Of a stretch of 64,000 nucleotides of DNA, positions 35,693 to 44,560 are shown piece after piece (positions within the stretch are counted from its first letter, which is position 1; every line of letters starts with the position of its first letter). Where the stretch lies: contig NZ_ARYM01000001.1 of NCBI RefSeq assembly GCF_000685315.1, forward strand, positions 248,001 to 312,000, in the 5' to 3' direction. The position numbers and the translations under genes are program-made. This DNA comes from Hyphomonas polymorpha PS728. GTDB lineage: Bacteria > Pseudomonadota > Alphaproteobacteria > Caulobacterales > Hyphomonadaceae. The notes under the pieces were generated by a model that did no database searches, had not been told where the DNA came from, and was given only the letters and a program-made list of their open reading frames with translations.

Positions 35693-36757
35693 TTGTTGAA
35701 AGCCATCGTAACGGGCGGAGCCGGTTTTATTGGTTCGGCTCTCACACGTCACCTGGCGCTCGAGGCCGGCGCCGAGGTCGTCGTCATTGACAAGATGACC
35801 TATGCAGCCACCCGCGAGAGCCTCTCGACCGCAGAAAAAACCGGGCGGGTCCGCCTCATCGTCGAGGACATCTGCAACCAGCCGGTGATGACGGAGATCA
35901 TCGCGCGCGAAAAACCCCAGCAGATTTTTCACCTGGCTGCGGAAAGTCATGTCGATCGCTCGATCTCCGGTCCCGGCGCCTTTGTGCAGACAAATGTAGT
36001 CGGCAGCTATAGCATGCTTGAAGCGGCCAGGGCCTATTGGGCCACGCTAGAGCGGGCAGCGCAGGACGCCTTCCGCTTCCTGCATGTGTCCACCGACGAA
36101 GTTTACGGCTCCCTCGGCGCCGACGGGTTGTTCACGGAAGAAACCCCTTATGATCCGTCCTCCCCATATTCAGCTTCGAAAGCAGCGTCTGATCATCTGG
36201 CCAAAGCCTGGCATCGCACTTATGGTCTGCCGGTTGTCGTGTCGAATTGTTCGAACAATTACGGGCCCTATCATTTTCCGGAAAAGCTCATTCCTCTGGT
36301 CACGCTGAACGCTCTTGAAGGCAAACCGCTGCCAGTTTACGGCAAGGGTGACAACATTCGGGACTGGCTGTTTGTGGAAGACCATGCGCGCGCGCTCGCT
36401 TTGATCGCGTCCAAGGGGCGCCCGGGGGAAACCTATAATGTTGGTGGGCGGAACGAGCGGACCAACCTGCAGGTTGTGGAAGCGATCTGCGACGAACTCG
36501 ACCGTTTGCGCCCGGTGGCAGAGCCTCGCCGCAATCTGATCACATTTGTTACCGATCGTCCCGGTCATGATCACCGCTATGCTATTGATGCGACAAAGCT
36601 GGAGGGCGAACTGGGCTGGCGGGCCCAGGAGAATTTCGATTCCGGGCTTCGCAAGACGATCGCCTGGTATCTGGACAATGAAGCCTGGTGGGGACCCCTC
36701 CGGAACACTGTCTATTCAGGGCAGCGCCTCGGACTTGCAGAAAAAGTAAATGCCTGA
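35693..36757 (+). CDS. rfbB: dTDP-glucose 4,6-dehydratase
   Basis: Second step of dTDP-L-rhamnose synthesis, NAD-dependent. The protein is 354 residues. Seen: the Rossmann loop [27 protein letters not shown], the catalytic [22 protein letters not shown] (YXXXK), and [19 protein letters not shown]. The start is a TTG at 35693 (or 35696): AGGAG sits seven bases upstream, and [15 protein letters not shown] is the family's normal N-terminus. The in-frame extension to 35618 is not conserved. First gene of rfbB-D-A. Confidence 0.96.
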   Translation: MLKAIVTGGAGFIGSALTRHLALEAGAEVVVIDKMTYAATRESLSTAEKTGRVRLIVEDICNQPVMTEIIAREKPQQIFHLAAESHVDRSISGPGAFVQTNVVGSYSMLEAARAYWATLERAAQDAFRFLHVSTDEVYGSLGADGLFTEETPYDPSSPYSASKAASDHLAKAWHRTYGLPVVVSNCSNNYGPYHFPEKLIPLVTLNALEGKPLPVYGKGDNIRDWLFVEDHARALALIASKGRPGETYNVGGRNERTNLQVVEAICDELDRLRPVAEPRRNLITFVTDRPGHDHRYAIDATKLEGELGWRAQENFDSGLRKTIAWYLDNEAWWGPLRNTVYSGQRLGLAEKVNA

Positions 36758-36789
36758 TCAGGCAGTCTATTCTGTTTGAAGAGTACAAG

Positions 36790-37695
36790 ATGTCCAGATT
36801 AAAGGTTCTCGTGGCAGGCAGGGGCGGGCAGGTTGCCCGTGCGCTAGCCGCTTCGGCGCCCGCTGATCGTATTCAAGCAGTCTGCCTGGGCCGGCCGGAG
36901 CTCGACATCCGGGATGCCGGCAGCATTGCGCGCGTGGTTGAGGCTACCGCGCCTCACCTGGTGATCAACGCCGCCGCATACACGGCCGTCGATCAGGCAG
37001 AAAGCGAGCCGGATGAAGCCAGGCTCGTCAATGCAGCAGCGGCCGGCGTGCTGGCGCAGGCGGCCGCCGCCCGGGGCGCGCCTATCCTTCATCTCTCCAC
37101 GGATTACGTGTTCAATGGCGAAAAGCCGGATCCGTATCTTGAAACCGATACGGTCAATCCGCTTGGAGTGTATGGCCGGTCCAAGCTCGAAGGCGAACAG
37201 CGCGTTGCGCAAAGCAATCCTCAGGCGGTGATCCTGCGCACTGCCTGGGTCTACAGCCCTTGGGGCAAGAATTTTGCCAAGACCATGCTGCGTGTTGCAG
37301 ATACCCGTGATGAACTGGCCGTTGTGCATGATCAGCGGGGAAACCCGACAAGCGCGAACGATATTGCCGCCGCCTTGTGGGCCATCGCGCTGCAGTATGC
37401 TGAAAATCCGAAGGCAATTGTTCCCGGCGTCTTTCATATGACGGGGGCCGGCGAAGCCAGTTGGGCGGAGTTTGCCGAAGAAATATTTGCCGTGAGCTCT
37501 GCCGCAGGCGGACCTTCGGCTCAAGTAAAACGGATCACGACTGCCGAGTATCCAACACCGACGCGGCGGCCTGCCAACTCTCGGCTGGATTGCAGCCATC
37601 TGGCGGCGATCTATGGGGTTGCGCTTCCGGATTGGCGGTCAAGCACCCGCAGCGTCGTCGAAGAACTCGTAAGAACGAAAGGTTGGAGCGCATGA
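36790..37695 (+). CDS. rfbD: dTDP-4-dehydrorhamnose reductase
   Basis: Final step of dTDP-L-rhamnose synthesis. The protein is 301 residues. Seen: the NAD(P)-binding start [34 protein letters not shown], the substrate/catalytic [18 protein letters not shown], and the YGRSKLEGE (YXXXK). GAAGAG precedes the ATG at 36790. Its TGA overlaps the rfbA ATG (ATGA), so the two are coupled. It lies 32 bases after rfbB. Confidence 0.96.
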   Translation: MSRLKVLVAGRGGQVARALAASAPADRIQAVCLGRPELDIRDAGSIARVVEATAPHLVINAAAYTAVDQAESEPDEARLVNAAAAGVLAQAAAARGAPILHLSTDYVFNGEKPDPYLETDTVNPLGVYGRSKLEGEQRVAQSNPQAVILRTAWVYSPWGKNFAKTMLRVADTRDELAVVHDQRGNPTSANDIAAALWAIALQYAENPKAIVPGVFHMTGAGEASWAEFAEEIFAVSSAAGGPSAQVKRITTAEYPTPTRRPANSRLDCSHLAAIYGVALPDWRSSTRSVVEELVRTKGWSA

Positions 37696-38561
37696 AGGGG
37701 ATTATTCTCGCCGGCGGTAAGGGCACACGTCTGTACCCGATTACGCGCGGCGTTTCGAAACAGCTTCTGCCCGTGTATGACAAGCCGATGATCTTCCACC
37801 CGGTCACGACGTTGATGATGGCCGGGATACGCGACATGCTGATCATTTCAATGCCGGAGGCTCTGCCGGCCTATCAGCGCCTTCTCGGCTCGGGTGAGGA
37901 CTGGGGCATGAATTTCAGCTATGCCGAGCAGGCAGAGGCGCGCGGCCTTGCTGAAGCATTTCTGATCGGCGCAGACTTTGTGCGCGGCGGTTCAAGTGCC
38001 CTGGCGCTGGGCGATAACATGTTCTACGGGGCAGGCCTGCGCGGCGATCTGAAAGAGGCTGGCCAGCTTCAGTCCGGCGCGGAAGTCTTTGCTTTTCAGG
38101 TGACAAACCCAACCGAATTCGGCGTGGTCGAGATAGACCGGGAGGGCAAGGCTCTCTCGATAGAAGAGAAGCCGTCAAAGCCCAAGAGCAACTGGGCAGT
38201 CACTGGCCTCTATTTTTATGACAACCAGGTGGTCGACATCGCGCGTGAGGTGAAACCCTCCGCCCGCGGAGAACTTGAGATCACCGCAATCAATGATTTC
38301 TATCTGCAGAAGGGGCAGCTTAATGTGAAGCGCCTTCCGCGGGGCACGGCCTGGCTTGATGCGGGCACGTTTGACGGGTTGATCCAGGCGTCGCAATTCG
38401 TCCAGACACTGGAAAAACGCCAGGGGCTGAAGGTTGCATGTCCTGAAGAGGTTGCCTGGCGCTGCGGCTTCATTGACGACGCGCAGGTGGAAAAACTCGC
38501 GGCCGGGTACAAGAACGAATATGGCGACTATCTGCGTCACCTGCTCGTGAGCGATCACTGA
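37692..38561 (+). CDS. rfbA: Glucose-1-phosphate thymidylyltransferase
   Basis: Makes dTDP-glucose from dTTP and glucose-1-phosphate, the entry to the rhamnose pathway. The protein is 289 residues. It starts [18 protein letters not shown], followed by [17 protein letters not shown], then [12 protein letters not shown] and [33 protein letters not shown] is near the C-terminus. Translation is coupled to rfbD through ATGA. Its end overlaps the convergent glycosyltransferase by seven bases. rfbC, the remaining enzyme, is at 3552. Confidence 0.97.
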   Translation: MKGIILAGGKGTRLYPITRGVSKQLLPVYDKPMIFHPVTTLMMAGIRDMLIISMPEALPAYQRLLGSGEDWGMNFSYAEQAEARGLAEAFLIGADFVRGGSSALALGDNMFYGAGLRGDLKEAGQLQSGAEVFAFQVTNPTEFGVVEIDREGKALSIEEKPSKPKSNWAVTGLYFYDNQVVDIAREVKPSARGELEITAINDFYLQKGQLNVKRLPRGTAWLDAGTFDGLIQASQFVQTLEKRQGLKVACPEEVAWRCGFIDDAQVEKLAAGYKNEYGDYLRHLLVSDH

Positions 38562-39565
38562 TCGGCAGGCTTGTTCGTCAGATCACGGACATGCGCCTTC
38601 CGGGCGCTCATGAGCCAGGGATTCCAGGCCATCCTTGAAAGAAGGTGGCGCGTTTTCATCCTGTGCCGGGGAAGTTTCCAGGCAGATGGCCTGCGGATTT
38701 GCGGCAGGCCTGCAACGCCGTCCTTGAGGCCGCGCAACATTGGCTTGAAACGCGGGGTAAAGACGTTTCTGGCCGCAATATACAGCGTCAGCGCGACATG
38801 GCCCGGCAAGGTCGCCAGAAGGATCCCGGCGGGCATGTTCTTGAAATAGGTCCAGACCCTGTTGCGTGTCCCGTGATAGGTGGAGAATGCGCTTGTCCGT
38901 CCGGTTATTCCACTGCCGGCATGATGCACGACAGCCGTGTTGACGAACAGGCAATCATGCCCGGCCAGTTGCAGGCGAAATCCCAGATCAACATCTTCGC
39001 AATAGCAGAAGAAGCGCTCGTCAAAGCCACCGAGATCGCGGAACAGAGCCAGGTCATACATCGCCGCTGCGCCGCACGCGCTGAAACACCAGCCCATGCC
39101 GGGAAGTTCGCTTGCCGGCCGCCCGAACCCGCCCTGCCAGGGAATACCAAAGACAAGATAGGCGTCTCCCGCGCCATCGAGTGTATCGGCCGAGTTCAGG
39201 TCAAATTGAGCGGAGGCGAAGTTGCGGCAATCAGGATGAGCGTCGGCGGCCGCGAGCAGGTTTTCCAGCCAGTCGGGCTCGGCGACGGTGTCGGGATTGA
39301 GCAGAGCGAGCCACCTGCCGGTGGCAAGCTCTGCGGCACGGTTGTTCCCGCCAGCAAATCCGATGTTCCCCGGGCTGCGCACCAATCGCGCGGCGGGAAC
39401 GGCCGATAGGTCAAGCGTATCGGCAGATCCATCCGTCGACGCATTATCAAATACGATCAGCTCGAAATCCCGCACCGTCTGTCGGCTGAGGGAATCGACC
39501 GCCTGCTGCAGGAACGCGCCGCCATTATAGTTGATGATGACGACGGAAACTCTGGGGGGGCTCAT
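38555..39565 (-). CDS. Family 2 glycosyltransferase, rhamnosyltransferase-like
   Basis: A 336-residue GT-A enzyme. Seen: [76 protein letters not shown], and [20 protein letters not shown], the EDVD motif common in rhamnosyltransferases. The C-terminal tail has one hydrophobic stretch ([20 protein letters not shown]) and many basic residues, suggesting membrane association. It follows kdsA by 16 bases and converges on rfbA, which supplies its probable donor. GTG 39568 is an alternative start. Confidence 0.88.
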   Translation of the reverse strand: MSPPRVSVVIINYNGGAFLQQAVDSLSRQTVRDFELIVFDNASTDGSADTLDLSAVPAARLVRSPGNIGFAGGNNRAAELATGRWLALLNPDTVAEPDWLENLLAAADAHPDCRNFASAQFDLNSADTLDGAGDAYLVFGIPWQGGFGRPASELPGMGWCFSACGAAAMYDLALFRDLGGFDERFFCYCEDVDLGFRLQLAGHDCLFVNTAVVHHAGSGITGRTSAFSTYHGTRNRVWTYFKNMPAGILLATLPGHVALTLYIAARNVFTPRFKPMLRGLKDGVAGLPQIRRPSAWKLPRHRMKTRHLLSRMAWNPWLMSARKAHVRDLTNKPADQ

Positions 39566-39581
39566 CACAGGCTGCCGACCA

Positions 39582-40433
39582 CTACCCGTTCAGTGCCTGA
39601 TGAATTCGTTTCAGGGTGGTCAGCAGCTCACTGGCGGCCGACAGCGGCAGGCAGCTGGGGCCATCACAAAGTGCCTTGTCCGGATCGGTATGGAACTCCA
39701 GGAAAACGCCATCAGCGCCTGCGGCCACGGCTGATTTGGCGATGATGGATACCCCATCCCGGCGGCCACCGGTGGAGGCGCCGGCGGTGCGGGGGTCCGC
39801 GCCGGGAAGCTGCACGGCATGGGTGGCGTCGATGGTGACCGGGCAGCCAAGCTTTTTCATTTCCGGAATGGAGAGCATGTCGACGACGAGGTTGTTGTAG
39901 CCGAAGCTCACCCCCCGCTCGCACAGGATGACGCCGGTTTCCGGCGCCACTTCGGCAATCTTGGTCAGGATGTTCTTGGCGTCCCAGGGGGCCATGAACT
40001 GGGCCTTCTTCGCTTGGATCAGGGCCTTCTCCTTGGCGGCGGCTTTTGCCACGGCAATCACCAGATCAGTCTGGCGCACAAGGAAGGCGGGCAGCTGGAT
40101 GATGTCGGCAACTTCGGCCACGGGCTCTGCCTGGAAAGGCTCATGCAGGTCAGTCACGACCGGCACGCCCAGCTTCGCTTTGACGCTGGCCAGGTATCTG
40201 AGGCCCGCCTCGAGACCGGGACCGCGATAGGACTTGATCGAGGAGCGGTTTGCCTTGTCGAAGCTTGCCTTGAACACATAGGGCAGTCCCAGGCCGCCGC
40301 AGATGCGTTTCAGTTCCGTACCAACTTCCAGTGCCAATCCCTCGTCTTCCAGAACATTGAGACCCGCCATTACGGCCAGCGGGCCATTTCCGCCAATGGT
40401 CCAGCCAGAAGGTGTGTGGGTCAGCGCTGTCAT
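39582..40433 (-). CDS. kdsA: 3-deoxy-8-phosphooctulonate synthase (KDO-8-P synthase)
   Basis: Condenses phosphoenolpyruvate and arabinose-5-phosphate into KDO-8-phosphate for lipopolysaccharide inner core. The protein is 283 residues. Seen: YVFKASFDKANRSSIKSYRG, VTDLHEPFQAEPVAEVAD, FMAPWDAKNILTKIAE, VILCERGVSFGYNNLVVDM, and EFHTDPDKALCDGPSCLPL. The motif CERG and an N at the DAKN position suggest the metal-independent or metal-flexible type, but I cannot settle it. GGAG lies about ten bases before the ATG. Co-oriented with the downstream glycosyltransferase. Confidence 0.96.
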   Translation of the reverse strand: MTALTHTPSGWTIGGNGPLAVMAGLNVLEDEGLALEVGTELKRICGGLGLPYVFKASFDKANRSSIKSYRGPGLEAGLRYLASVKAKLGVPVVTDLHEPFQAEPVAEVADIIQLPAFLVRQTDLVIAVAKAAAKEKALIQAKKAQFMAPWDAKNILTKIAEVAPETGVILCERGVSFGYNNLVVDMLSIPEMKKLGCPVTIDATHAVQLPGADPRTAGASTGGRRDGVSIIAKSAVAAGADGVFLEFHTDPDKALCDGPSCLPLSAASELLTTLKRIHQALNG

Positions 40434-40512
40434 GGTCGGGGTACTCCGGAATCCTCGTAACGCGGCTAGTTAGCGCAAATTCACTCTGATCGCGAACCTG
40501 TTTCATCATCTG

Positions 40513-40546
40513 CAGAAACAAAGAAGCCGCCCTGTCGAAGGGCGGC
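40513..40546 (-). terminator. Rho-independent terminator after the 26-codon gene
   Basis: Read on the minus strand, GCCGCCCT / TCGAC / AGGGCGGC is a perfect 8-bp stem followed by TTCTTTGTTTC. It ends the short transcript that carries the peptide gene at 40607-40687 and lies 80 bases before the kdsA start, so it separates the two. Confidence 0.8.
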
Positions 40547-40606
40547 TCCCGTGAGCCCCGTGGGGCCCGTCAGATCGCGGCGCGTTTCAGCGCCGAACCT
40601 GTATCT

Positions 40607-40687
40607 CTAGGCGCGGACTGGAGGCTGCTCCAGCCAGACACCATAGGATACAGACCCAACGGCCTCACCTGGTTTCTCACTCGACAT
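40607..40687 (-). CDS. 26-residue peptide with extreme Shine-Dalgarno
   Basis: Encodes 26 residues beginning MSSEKPGEAV, with a central YGVWLE and a PPVRA end; no signal peptide. The ATG at 40687 follows AAAGGAGGTGATCCA, which is complementary to the entire 3' tail of 16S rRNA. Between the stop and the terminator lies a GGCGC/GCGCC hairpin (40579-40594), and a CGTGC/GCACG hairpin (40707-40721) lies upstream. So the whole transcript is short and structured, with ordered signals from ribosome site to terminator. I do not recognise the peptide. It could be a real small protein, a leader peptide, or a dual-function RNA. Confidence 0.7.
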   Translation of the reverse strand: MSSEKPGEAVGSVSYGVWLEQPPVRA

Positions 40688-40702
40688 TGGATCACCTCCT
40701 TT
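40688..40702 (-). promoter_or_regulatory. Full-length anti-16S Shine-Dalgarno
   Basis: AAAGGAGGTGATCCA on the minus strand pairs with all 15 terminal bases of the standard bacterial 16S 3' end (the plus strand here reads TGGATCACCTCCTTTC, identical to that tail for 16 bases). The GGAGG core is seven bases from the ATG at 40687, which is optimal. Confidence 0.85.
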
Positions 40703-40821
40703 CAGGCGTGCAACACGCACGTTCTTTTGCCCTGGACCATCCAGCGCAAGGAGAAGCTAATCACGATTTGCGCCAAATGTAAGTTAACATCGCGGTGAAC
40801 TCGGAAATGCCCGCAAAACGC

Positions 40822-40853
40822 AAAAAAAGCCGCCGCGTGTGTGTCGCGGCGGC
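40822..40853 (-). terminator. Rho-independent terminator of the small secreted protein gene
   Basis: On the minus strand GCCGCCGCG / ACACACA / CGCGGCGGC is a perfect 9-bp stem followed by seven T. It lies 28 bases beyond the stop codon of the 40882-41175 gene. Confidence 0.92.
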
Positions 40854-40881
40854 TTGGAAGGAAGGCTTGGAGAGGGGAGCC

Positions 40882-41175
40882 TTATTTCTTGGCGGCGGTG
40901 TTGCACTCGGCCAGTTCTTCAGCGGTCAGCTCGGCAGACGTGTTGCGGAATGCGGTGACGGCGCCGACTTCCTTGGCGATCTTCTTGCAGACGCGCACGG
41001 TCGGGGCTTTGCGCTTCAGATCGCCGGTGCAGACGGAGCCATCACAGGTCCAGACGACGCTTTCAGCGATGACGCGCTTCTGAGAGACAGGTTCAGCGGT
41101 TTCAAAGGTGTAGCTGGCGAAAGCCGGAAGGGCGAGGCCAGCGAAAGCCAGAGCGGCGATAGCGGAACGGAGCAT
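40882..41175 (-). CDS. Small exported cysteine-containing protein
   Basis: A 97-residue protein with a signal peptide (MLRSAIAALAFAGLALPAFA, cleavage after AFA). The mature part is about 77 residues with four cysteines: WTCDGSVCTGD, RVCKK and ECNTAAKK. Two disulfides are likely in the periplasm. The spacing C-x4-C, VC, then a C-terminal ECN looks like a conserved family of small alphaproteobacterial periplasmic proteins, but I cannot name a function. It has its own strong terminator and is divergent from the acyl-CoA dehydrogenase across 255 bases. Confidence 0.8.
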   Translation of the reverse strand: MLRSAIAALAFAGLALPAFASYTFETAEPVSQKRVIAESVVWTCDGSVCTGDLKRKAPTVRVCKKIAKEVGAVTAFRNTSAELTAEELAECNTAAKK

Positions 41176-41430
41176 GGGAGGTTGCCTGTGTTCGGTTGGT
41201 TGTTGCTGCGATTTTTTTGGTGGGGCATTGCTGCCTAATTTTCAGGCTAAAGAACGCTGAACATTTCGTCAAGCGTTCAGAGTGCTGAATTCAGGATTTT
41301 GGAGAACGGATCGTTCCATTTGCTGCGCTGCAGCACATTCTGCGGGCTTCATTGCCCCGGCGGCACAAATTGTCCAGCGCCAGAGCTGGCGTAAGGTGAG
41401 TGCATACTGACGCAGCCCGAGGAAACGCCC

Positions 41431-42771
41431 ATGGATTTCAACATCCCAAAGGACATCGCCGACTATCTGGTCGTGCTGGACAAATTTATCGAAGACGAGA
41501 TCAAGCCGCTCCAGGCCCAGGACGACAATGAGCGCTTTTTCGACCATCGCCGGGAATGGGCGCGTACCGATTTTGAAAATGGCGGCCTGCCACGTCCCGA
41601 ATGGGAGCAGCTGCTGAAGGAAGCCAAGCGCCGCGCCGACAAGGCAGGCCACCTGCGCTACGCCCTGCCGAAGGAATTTGGCGGCCAGGACGGCACCAAT
41701 CTCGGCATGGCGATCATTCGCGAGCATTTCGCCCGCAAGGGCCTCGGCCTGCACAATGACCTGCAGAACGAACACTCCATCGTCGGCAACTTCCCGCAGA
41801 TCCTGATGCTGCGCGACTTTGCGCGGCCCGACCAGAAACACCTCGCCACCGCCGCGCTGGAAGGCAAGTTCATTGCCTGCTTCGGCCTGACGGAGCCCCA
41901 TCACGGCTCTGATGCCACCCATATGGAAACCCGCGCTGTCCGCCACAAGAAAGACGGCAAGGATGGCTGGCTTATCAATGGCGAGAAAATGTGGATCACC
42001 GGCATGCATGTGGCCACCCACATCATGCTGTTCTGCCGCACAAGCGGAAAGGATGGCGACGCCAAGGGCATCACCTGCCTGCTCATTCCAGCCCGCGATC
42101 CCGGCGTGATCATTGAAGAGTATATGTGGACCTTCAACATGCCGACGGACCACCCGCGTCTGACCATCAAGGATGTCTGGGTGCCGGAAGATGCCGTGTT
42201 TGGCCCGCCGGAAGGCGGCCTGGCGCTCGCGCAGCATTTCGTGCATGAAAACCGTATCCGCCAGGCAGCCTCCTCCTGCGGCGCGGCGCTCTACTGTATT
42301 CAGGAAAGCGTGAAATATGCGTTGGAGCGCAAGCCCTTCGGCAAGGCGCTGGCGACGAACCAGGCGATCCAGTTCCCGCTGGTGGAGCTTGCCACGCAAG
42401 CAGAGATGCTCCGCTTGCTGATCTTCAAGACGGCGTGGGAAATGGACCAGATGTCGAAGCCGGAAGTGGCGATCAAGCTCTCCGACAAGGTGTCGATGTG
42501 TAACTACTACGCCAACCGTCTCGTCTGTGAAGCGGCCGACCGGGCCATGCAGGTGCATGGCGGCATCGGCTATTCGCGCCACAAGCCGTTCGAGCATATC
42601 TACCGCCACCACCGCCGCTACCGGATTACCGAAGGTTCCGAGGAGATCCAGATCCGCAAGGTGGCCGGCCACATGTTCGGCTTCATGGGCCCTGGCAAAC
42701 ACGGCCAGCCCAAAGGCGAAACCGGTAAAGGCGGCAAGAGCACCGAACCGACGGATTTCGCGGTGAGATAA
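41431..42771 (+). CDS. Acyl-CoA dehydrogenase family protein
   Basis: A 446-residue flavoenzyme predicted to introduce an alpha-beta double bond in an acyl-CoA using FAD. Seen: FGLTEPHHGSDATHMETRAV and WLINGEKMWITGMHVATH (FAD/substrate), ALERKPFGKALATNQAIQFP, and the C-terminal AMQVHGGIGYSRHKPFEHIYRH ... RITEGSEEIQIRKVAG. The protein is longer than short-chain enzymes (about 380) and has a polar Gly/Lys tail. ATG at 41431 after GAGGAAACGCCC. Substrate chain length is not deducible; no other beta-oxidation gene is adjacent. Confidence 0.93.
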   Translation: MDFNIPKDIADYLVVLDKFIEDEIKPLQAQDDNERFFDHRREWARTDFENGGLPRPEWEQLLKEAKRRADKAGHLRYALPKEFGGQDGTNLGMAIIREHFARKGLGLHNDLQNEHSIVGNFPQILMLRDFARPDQKHLATAALEGKFIACFGLTEPHHGSDATHMETRAVRHKKDGKDGWLINGEKMWITGMHVATHIMLFCRTSGKDGDAKGITCLLIPARDPGVIIEEYMWTFNMPTDHPRLTIKDVWVPEDAVFGPPEGGLALAQHFVHENRIRQAASSCGAALYCIQESVKYALERKPFGKALATNQAIQFPLVELATQAEMLRLLIFKTAWEMDQMSKPEVAIKLSDKVSMCNYYANRLVCEAADRAMQVHGGIGYSRHKPFEHIYRHHRRYRITEGSEEIQIRKVAGHMFGFMGPGKHGQPKGETGKGGKSTEPTDFAVR

Positions 42772-42796
42772 ACGCGCCCTGCCTTCCAGGCGCAAA

Positions 42797-42826
42797 AAAG
42801 CCTTCGCGGAAATCCGCGAAGGCTTT
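42797..42826. terminator. Bidirectional terminator between convergent genes
   Basis: AAAGCCTTCGCGGA and TCCGCGAAGGCTTT form a near-perfect 14-bp stem flanked by an A-run on the left (42794-42799) and a T-run on the right (42824-42828). It works on both strands, ending the acyl-CoA dehydrogenase (plus) and P450 (minus) transcripts. Confidence 0.93.
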
Positions 42827-42843
42827 TTCTTTGGCGCAAGAGA

Positions 42844-44157
42844 TCAGGTGAACTCGAAACGCACCGGCAGGCTCTTCAGGCCAGAGACGAAATTGGCGCG
42901 CGTGTTTTTCGGTTCGCCGGCGAGTTCGATGGATTTGAGGCGCGGGAGAAGCTCCGCAAACAAGGCCCTGATTTCCATCCGGGCAAGGTGCATCCCAAGG
43001 CAGAGGTGCACGCCATGCCCGAAGGCCACCTGCTTCTTCACGTCCCGGTCGACCCGGAATTCGAAGGGCTGATCAAACACCTCCTCATCCCGGTTACCAG
43101 ACCAGTAGAAGAGGGCGAGCCCGTCGCCCTTGCGGATGGTCTTGCCGCGCAGGTCATAATCCTTCGTGGCCGTGCGCATGAAATGCTTCACCGGGGTCAC
43201 CCAGCGGATCATCTCTTCTACGGCGTTGGGCAGCAATGAGAGATCATTCTTCAGCTTCATCAGCTGATCGGGCTGGCGCATCAGCTGCAGCAGGCCGCCG
43301 GACGCGGTCGAACTCGTCGTGTCATGGCCGGCGGTGGCCACGATGATGTAATAGCTCATCGCTTCGCGCTCGCCTATGGGGGCGCCATCAATCTTGCCAT
43401 TGGCAATGATGCTGGCAAGGTCGTCCTTCGGGTTGGCGCGGCGATCGGCCGTGATGGCTCCGAAATAGGCGAACAGCTCCTGCGCCGTCTGCAGCAGGTC
43501 CACGCCCTGATCGCTGGTCATCGAGGCGCCGTCCTCGGAAACATTGCTGCTTTCGGCGGCCACATCCGGGTCGCCCGGCCCGAAGATCTCCTGCGTCATC
43601 TTCATGATGAATTTCTCATCCGAGCGCGGAATACCCAGGATCGAATTGATCACCCGCAGCGGATACCAGAGCGCTACTTCCTTGACGAAATCGCACTCGC
43701 TCCCAAGGCTCTGCATGTGATCGACATGCTCCTTGGCGAGGCCCGCAATGCGCTCTTCCAGCTTGCGCAGATTGGGCGGCATGAACCAGCCTTGGGTAAG
43801 TGCGCGCAGCTTCATATGGATGGGATCATCCAGATCGACCAGCGTGCGGAACAGGTGCGTGTCGCCGGTCATGGATTTGATCCACTCCTCCCCGGCAATC
43901 GGGCTGAGATAGGTCCGCGCGCTGTTGATGAAAATCGGATGCTGGCGTTCGATCTCCAGAATGTCGGCCTGTTTGGTGACAGACCAGAACGGCCGGAAGC
44001 CTTCGGGCTGCGTCCAGTGAAGCGGGTCTTCCCGCCTCAGCCGCGTATAGACATCATGGATCTCTTCGCTGGCATAAAGCTCCGGATTGACAATCTCATC
44101 ATCAATCCGGCCCCGCTTGAAGCCTGGAAAGGGCGTCAGTGCGCCGTCATCTGCCAT
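42844..44157 (-). CDS. Cytochrome P450 monooxygenase
   Basis: A 437-residue soluble bacterial P450. Seen: the I-helix oxygen-activation motif VATAGHDTTSST, a K-helix EEMIRW (ExxR), the PFEFRVDRD meander, and the heme loop FGHGVHLCLGMHLAR with the axial Cys. No redox partner gene is near. It resembles the class acting on sterol- or acyl-type substrates, but the substrate cannot be read from sequence. ATG at 44157 with GGAGG seven bases upstream. It lies 61 bases after the arsR-type gene and is probably co-transcribed with it. Confidence 0.94.
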   Translation of the reverse strand: MADDGALTPFPGFKRGRIDDEIVNPELYASEEIHDVYTRLRREDPLHWTQPEGFRPFWSVTKQADILEIERQHPIFINSARTYLSPIAGEEWIKSMTGDTHLFRTLVDLDDPIHMKLRALTQGWFMPPNLRKLEERIAGLAKEHVDHMQSLGSECDFVKEVALWYPLRVINSILGIPRSDEKFIMKMTQEIFGPGDPDVAAESSNVSEDGASMTSDQGVDLLQTAQELFAYFGAITADRRANPKDDLASIIANGKIDGAPIGEREAMSYYIIVATAGHDTTSSTASGGLLQLMRQPDQLMKLKNDLSLLPNAVEEMIRWVTPVKHFMRTATKDYDLRGKTIRKGDGLALFYWSGNRDEEVFDQPFEFRVDRDVKKQVAFGHGVHLCLGMHLARMEIRALFAELLPRLKSIELAGEPKNTRANFVSGLKSLPVRFEFT

Positions 44158-44218
44158 ATCAGTTTCCTCCCGGCACTTTGTGCTCAGGGAGAAGGGTTGC
44201 GACTTGCCGTAAGGGGCG

Positions 44219-44560
44219 TCAAGCGTCTCGCCGGTCCGATTTCTTTTTCCTGCCCCGGCTGACTTCGGTGGCGAGCGATTCCAGCTTGTGCGTCCAGAAG
44301 CCTCTGAAGTGGCCGAGCCAGTCGTCCACCTGCCGCATCGGCGTGGCATCCAGCGTGTAAACGCGCCGTGCGCCGTCGGCATCGACCGTCGCAAAGCCGT
44401 TCTCCCTCAGCACCTTTAGGTGCTGGGACACGGCTGCTTGGGAAATGCCGAACTCGGCCTGGATTACCTCGACAACTTCGCCCGAAGCGTGCCGGCGCTC
44501 AGCCAGCAGTTCCAGGATGCGCCGGCGCACGGGATCGCCCAAAACATCAAATGCATGCAT
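44219..44560 (-). CDS. ArsR-family transcriptional regulator
   Basis: A 113-residue winged-helix repressor: FDVLGDPVRRRILELLAE and SQAAVSQHLKVLRENGF (recognition helix), then a beta wing YTLDATP and a C-terminal RVDDWLGHF-type helix. No cysteine metal site is visible, so it is of the non-metal type that is usually paired with an SRPBCC protein. Its start overlaps the stop of the SRPBCC gene by one base (TGATG). It likely autorepresses through the operator at 45226-45257. Confidence 0.92.
   Translation of the reverse strand: MHAFDVLGDPVRRRILELLAERRHASGEVVEVIQAEFGISQAAVSQHLKVLRENGFATVDADGARRVYTLDATPMRQVDDWLGHFRGFWTHKLESLATEVSRGRKKKSDRRDA

Noticed and set aside
40688-40703. Fragment of a 16S rRNA 3' end on the plus strand
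   Set aside because: The identity stops at 16 bases with no further rRNA sequence, and on the other strand it lies at the ideal spacing before a start codon. A ribosome site explains it better.
41252-41278. GAACGCT/AGCGTTC inverted repeat between the small secreted protein and acyl-CoA dehydrogenase genes
   Set aside because: Only 7-bp arms with a 13-base spacer; chance is plausible in a long window. Conservation would change this.
41269-42795. 508-residue minus-strand frame opposite the acyl-CoA dehydrogenase
   Set aside because: His/Val/Leu-rich shadow frame; the plus-strand gene has clear family motifs and terminator.
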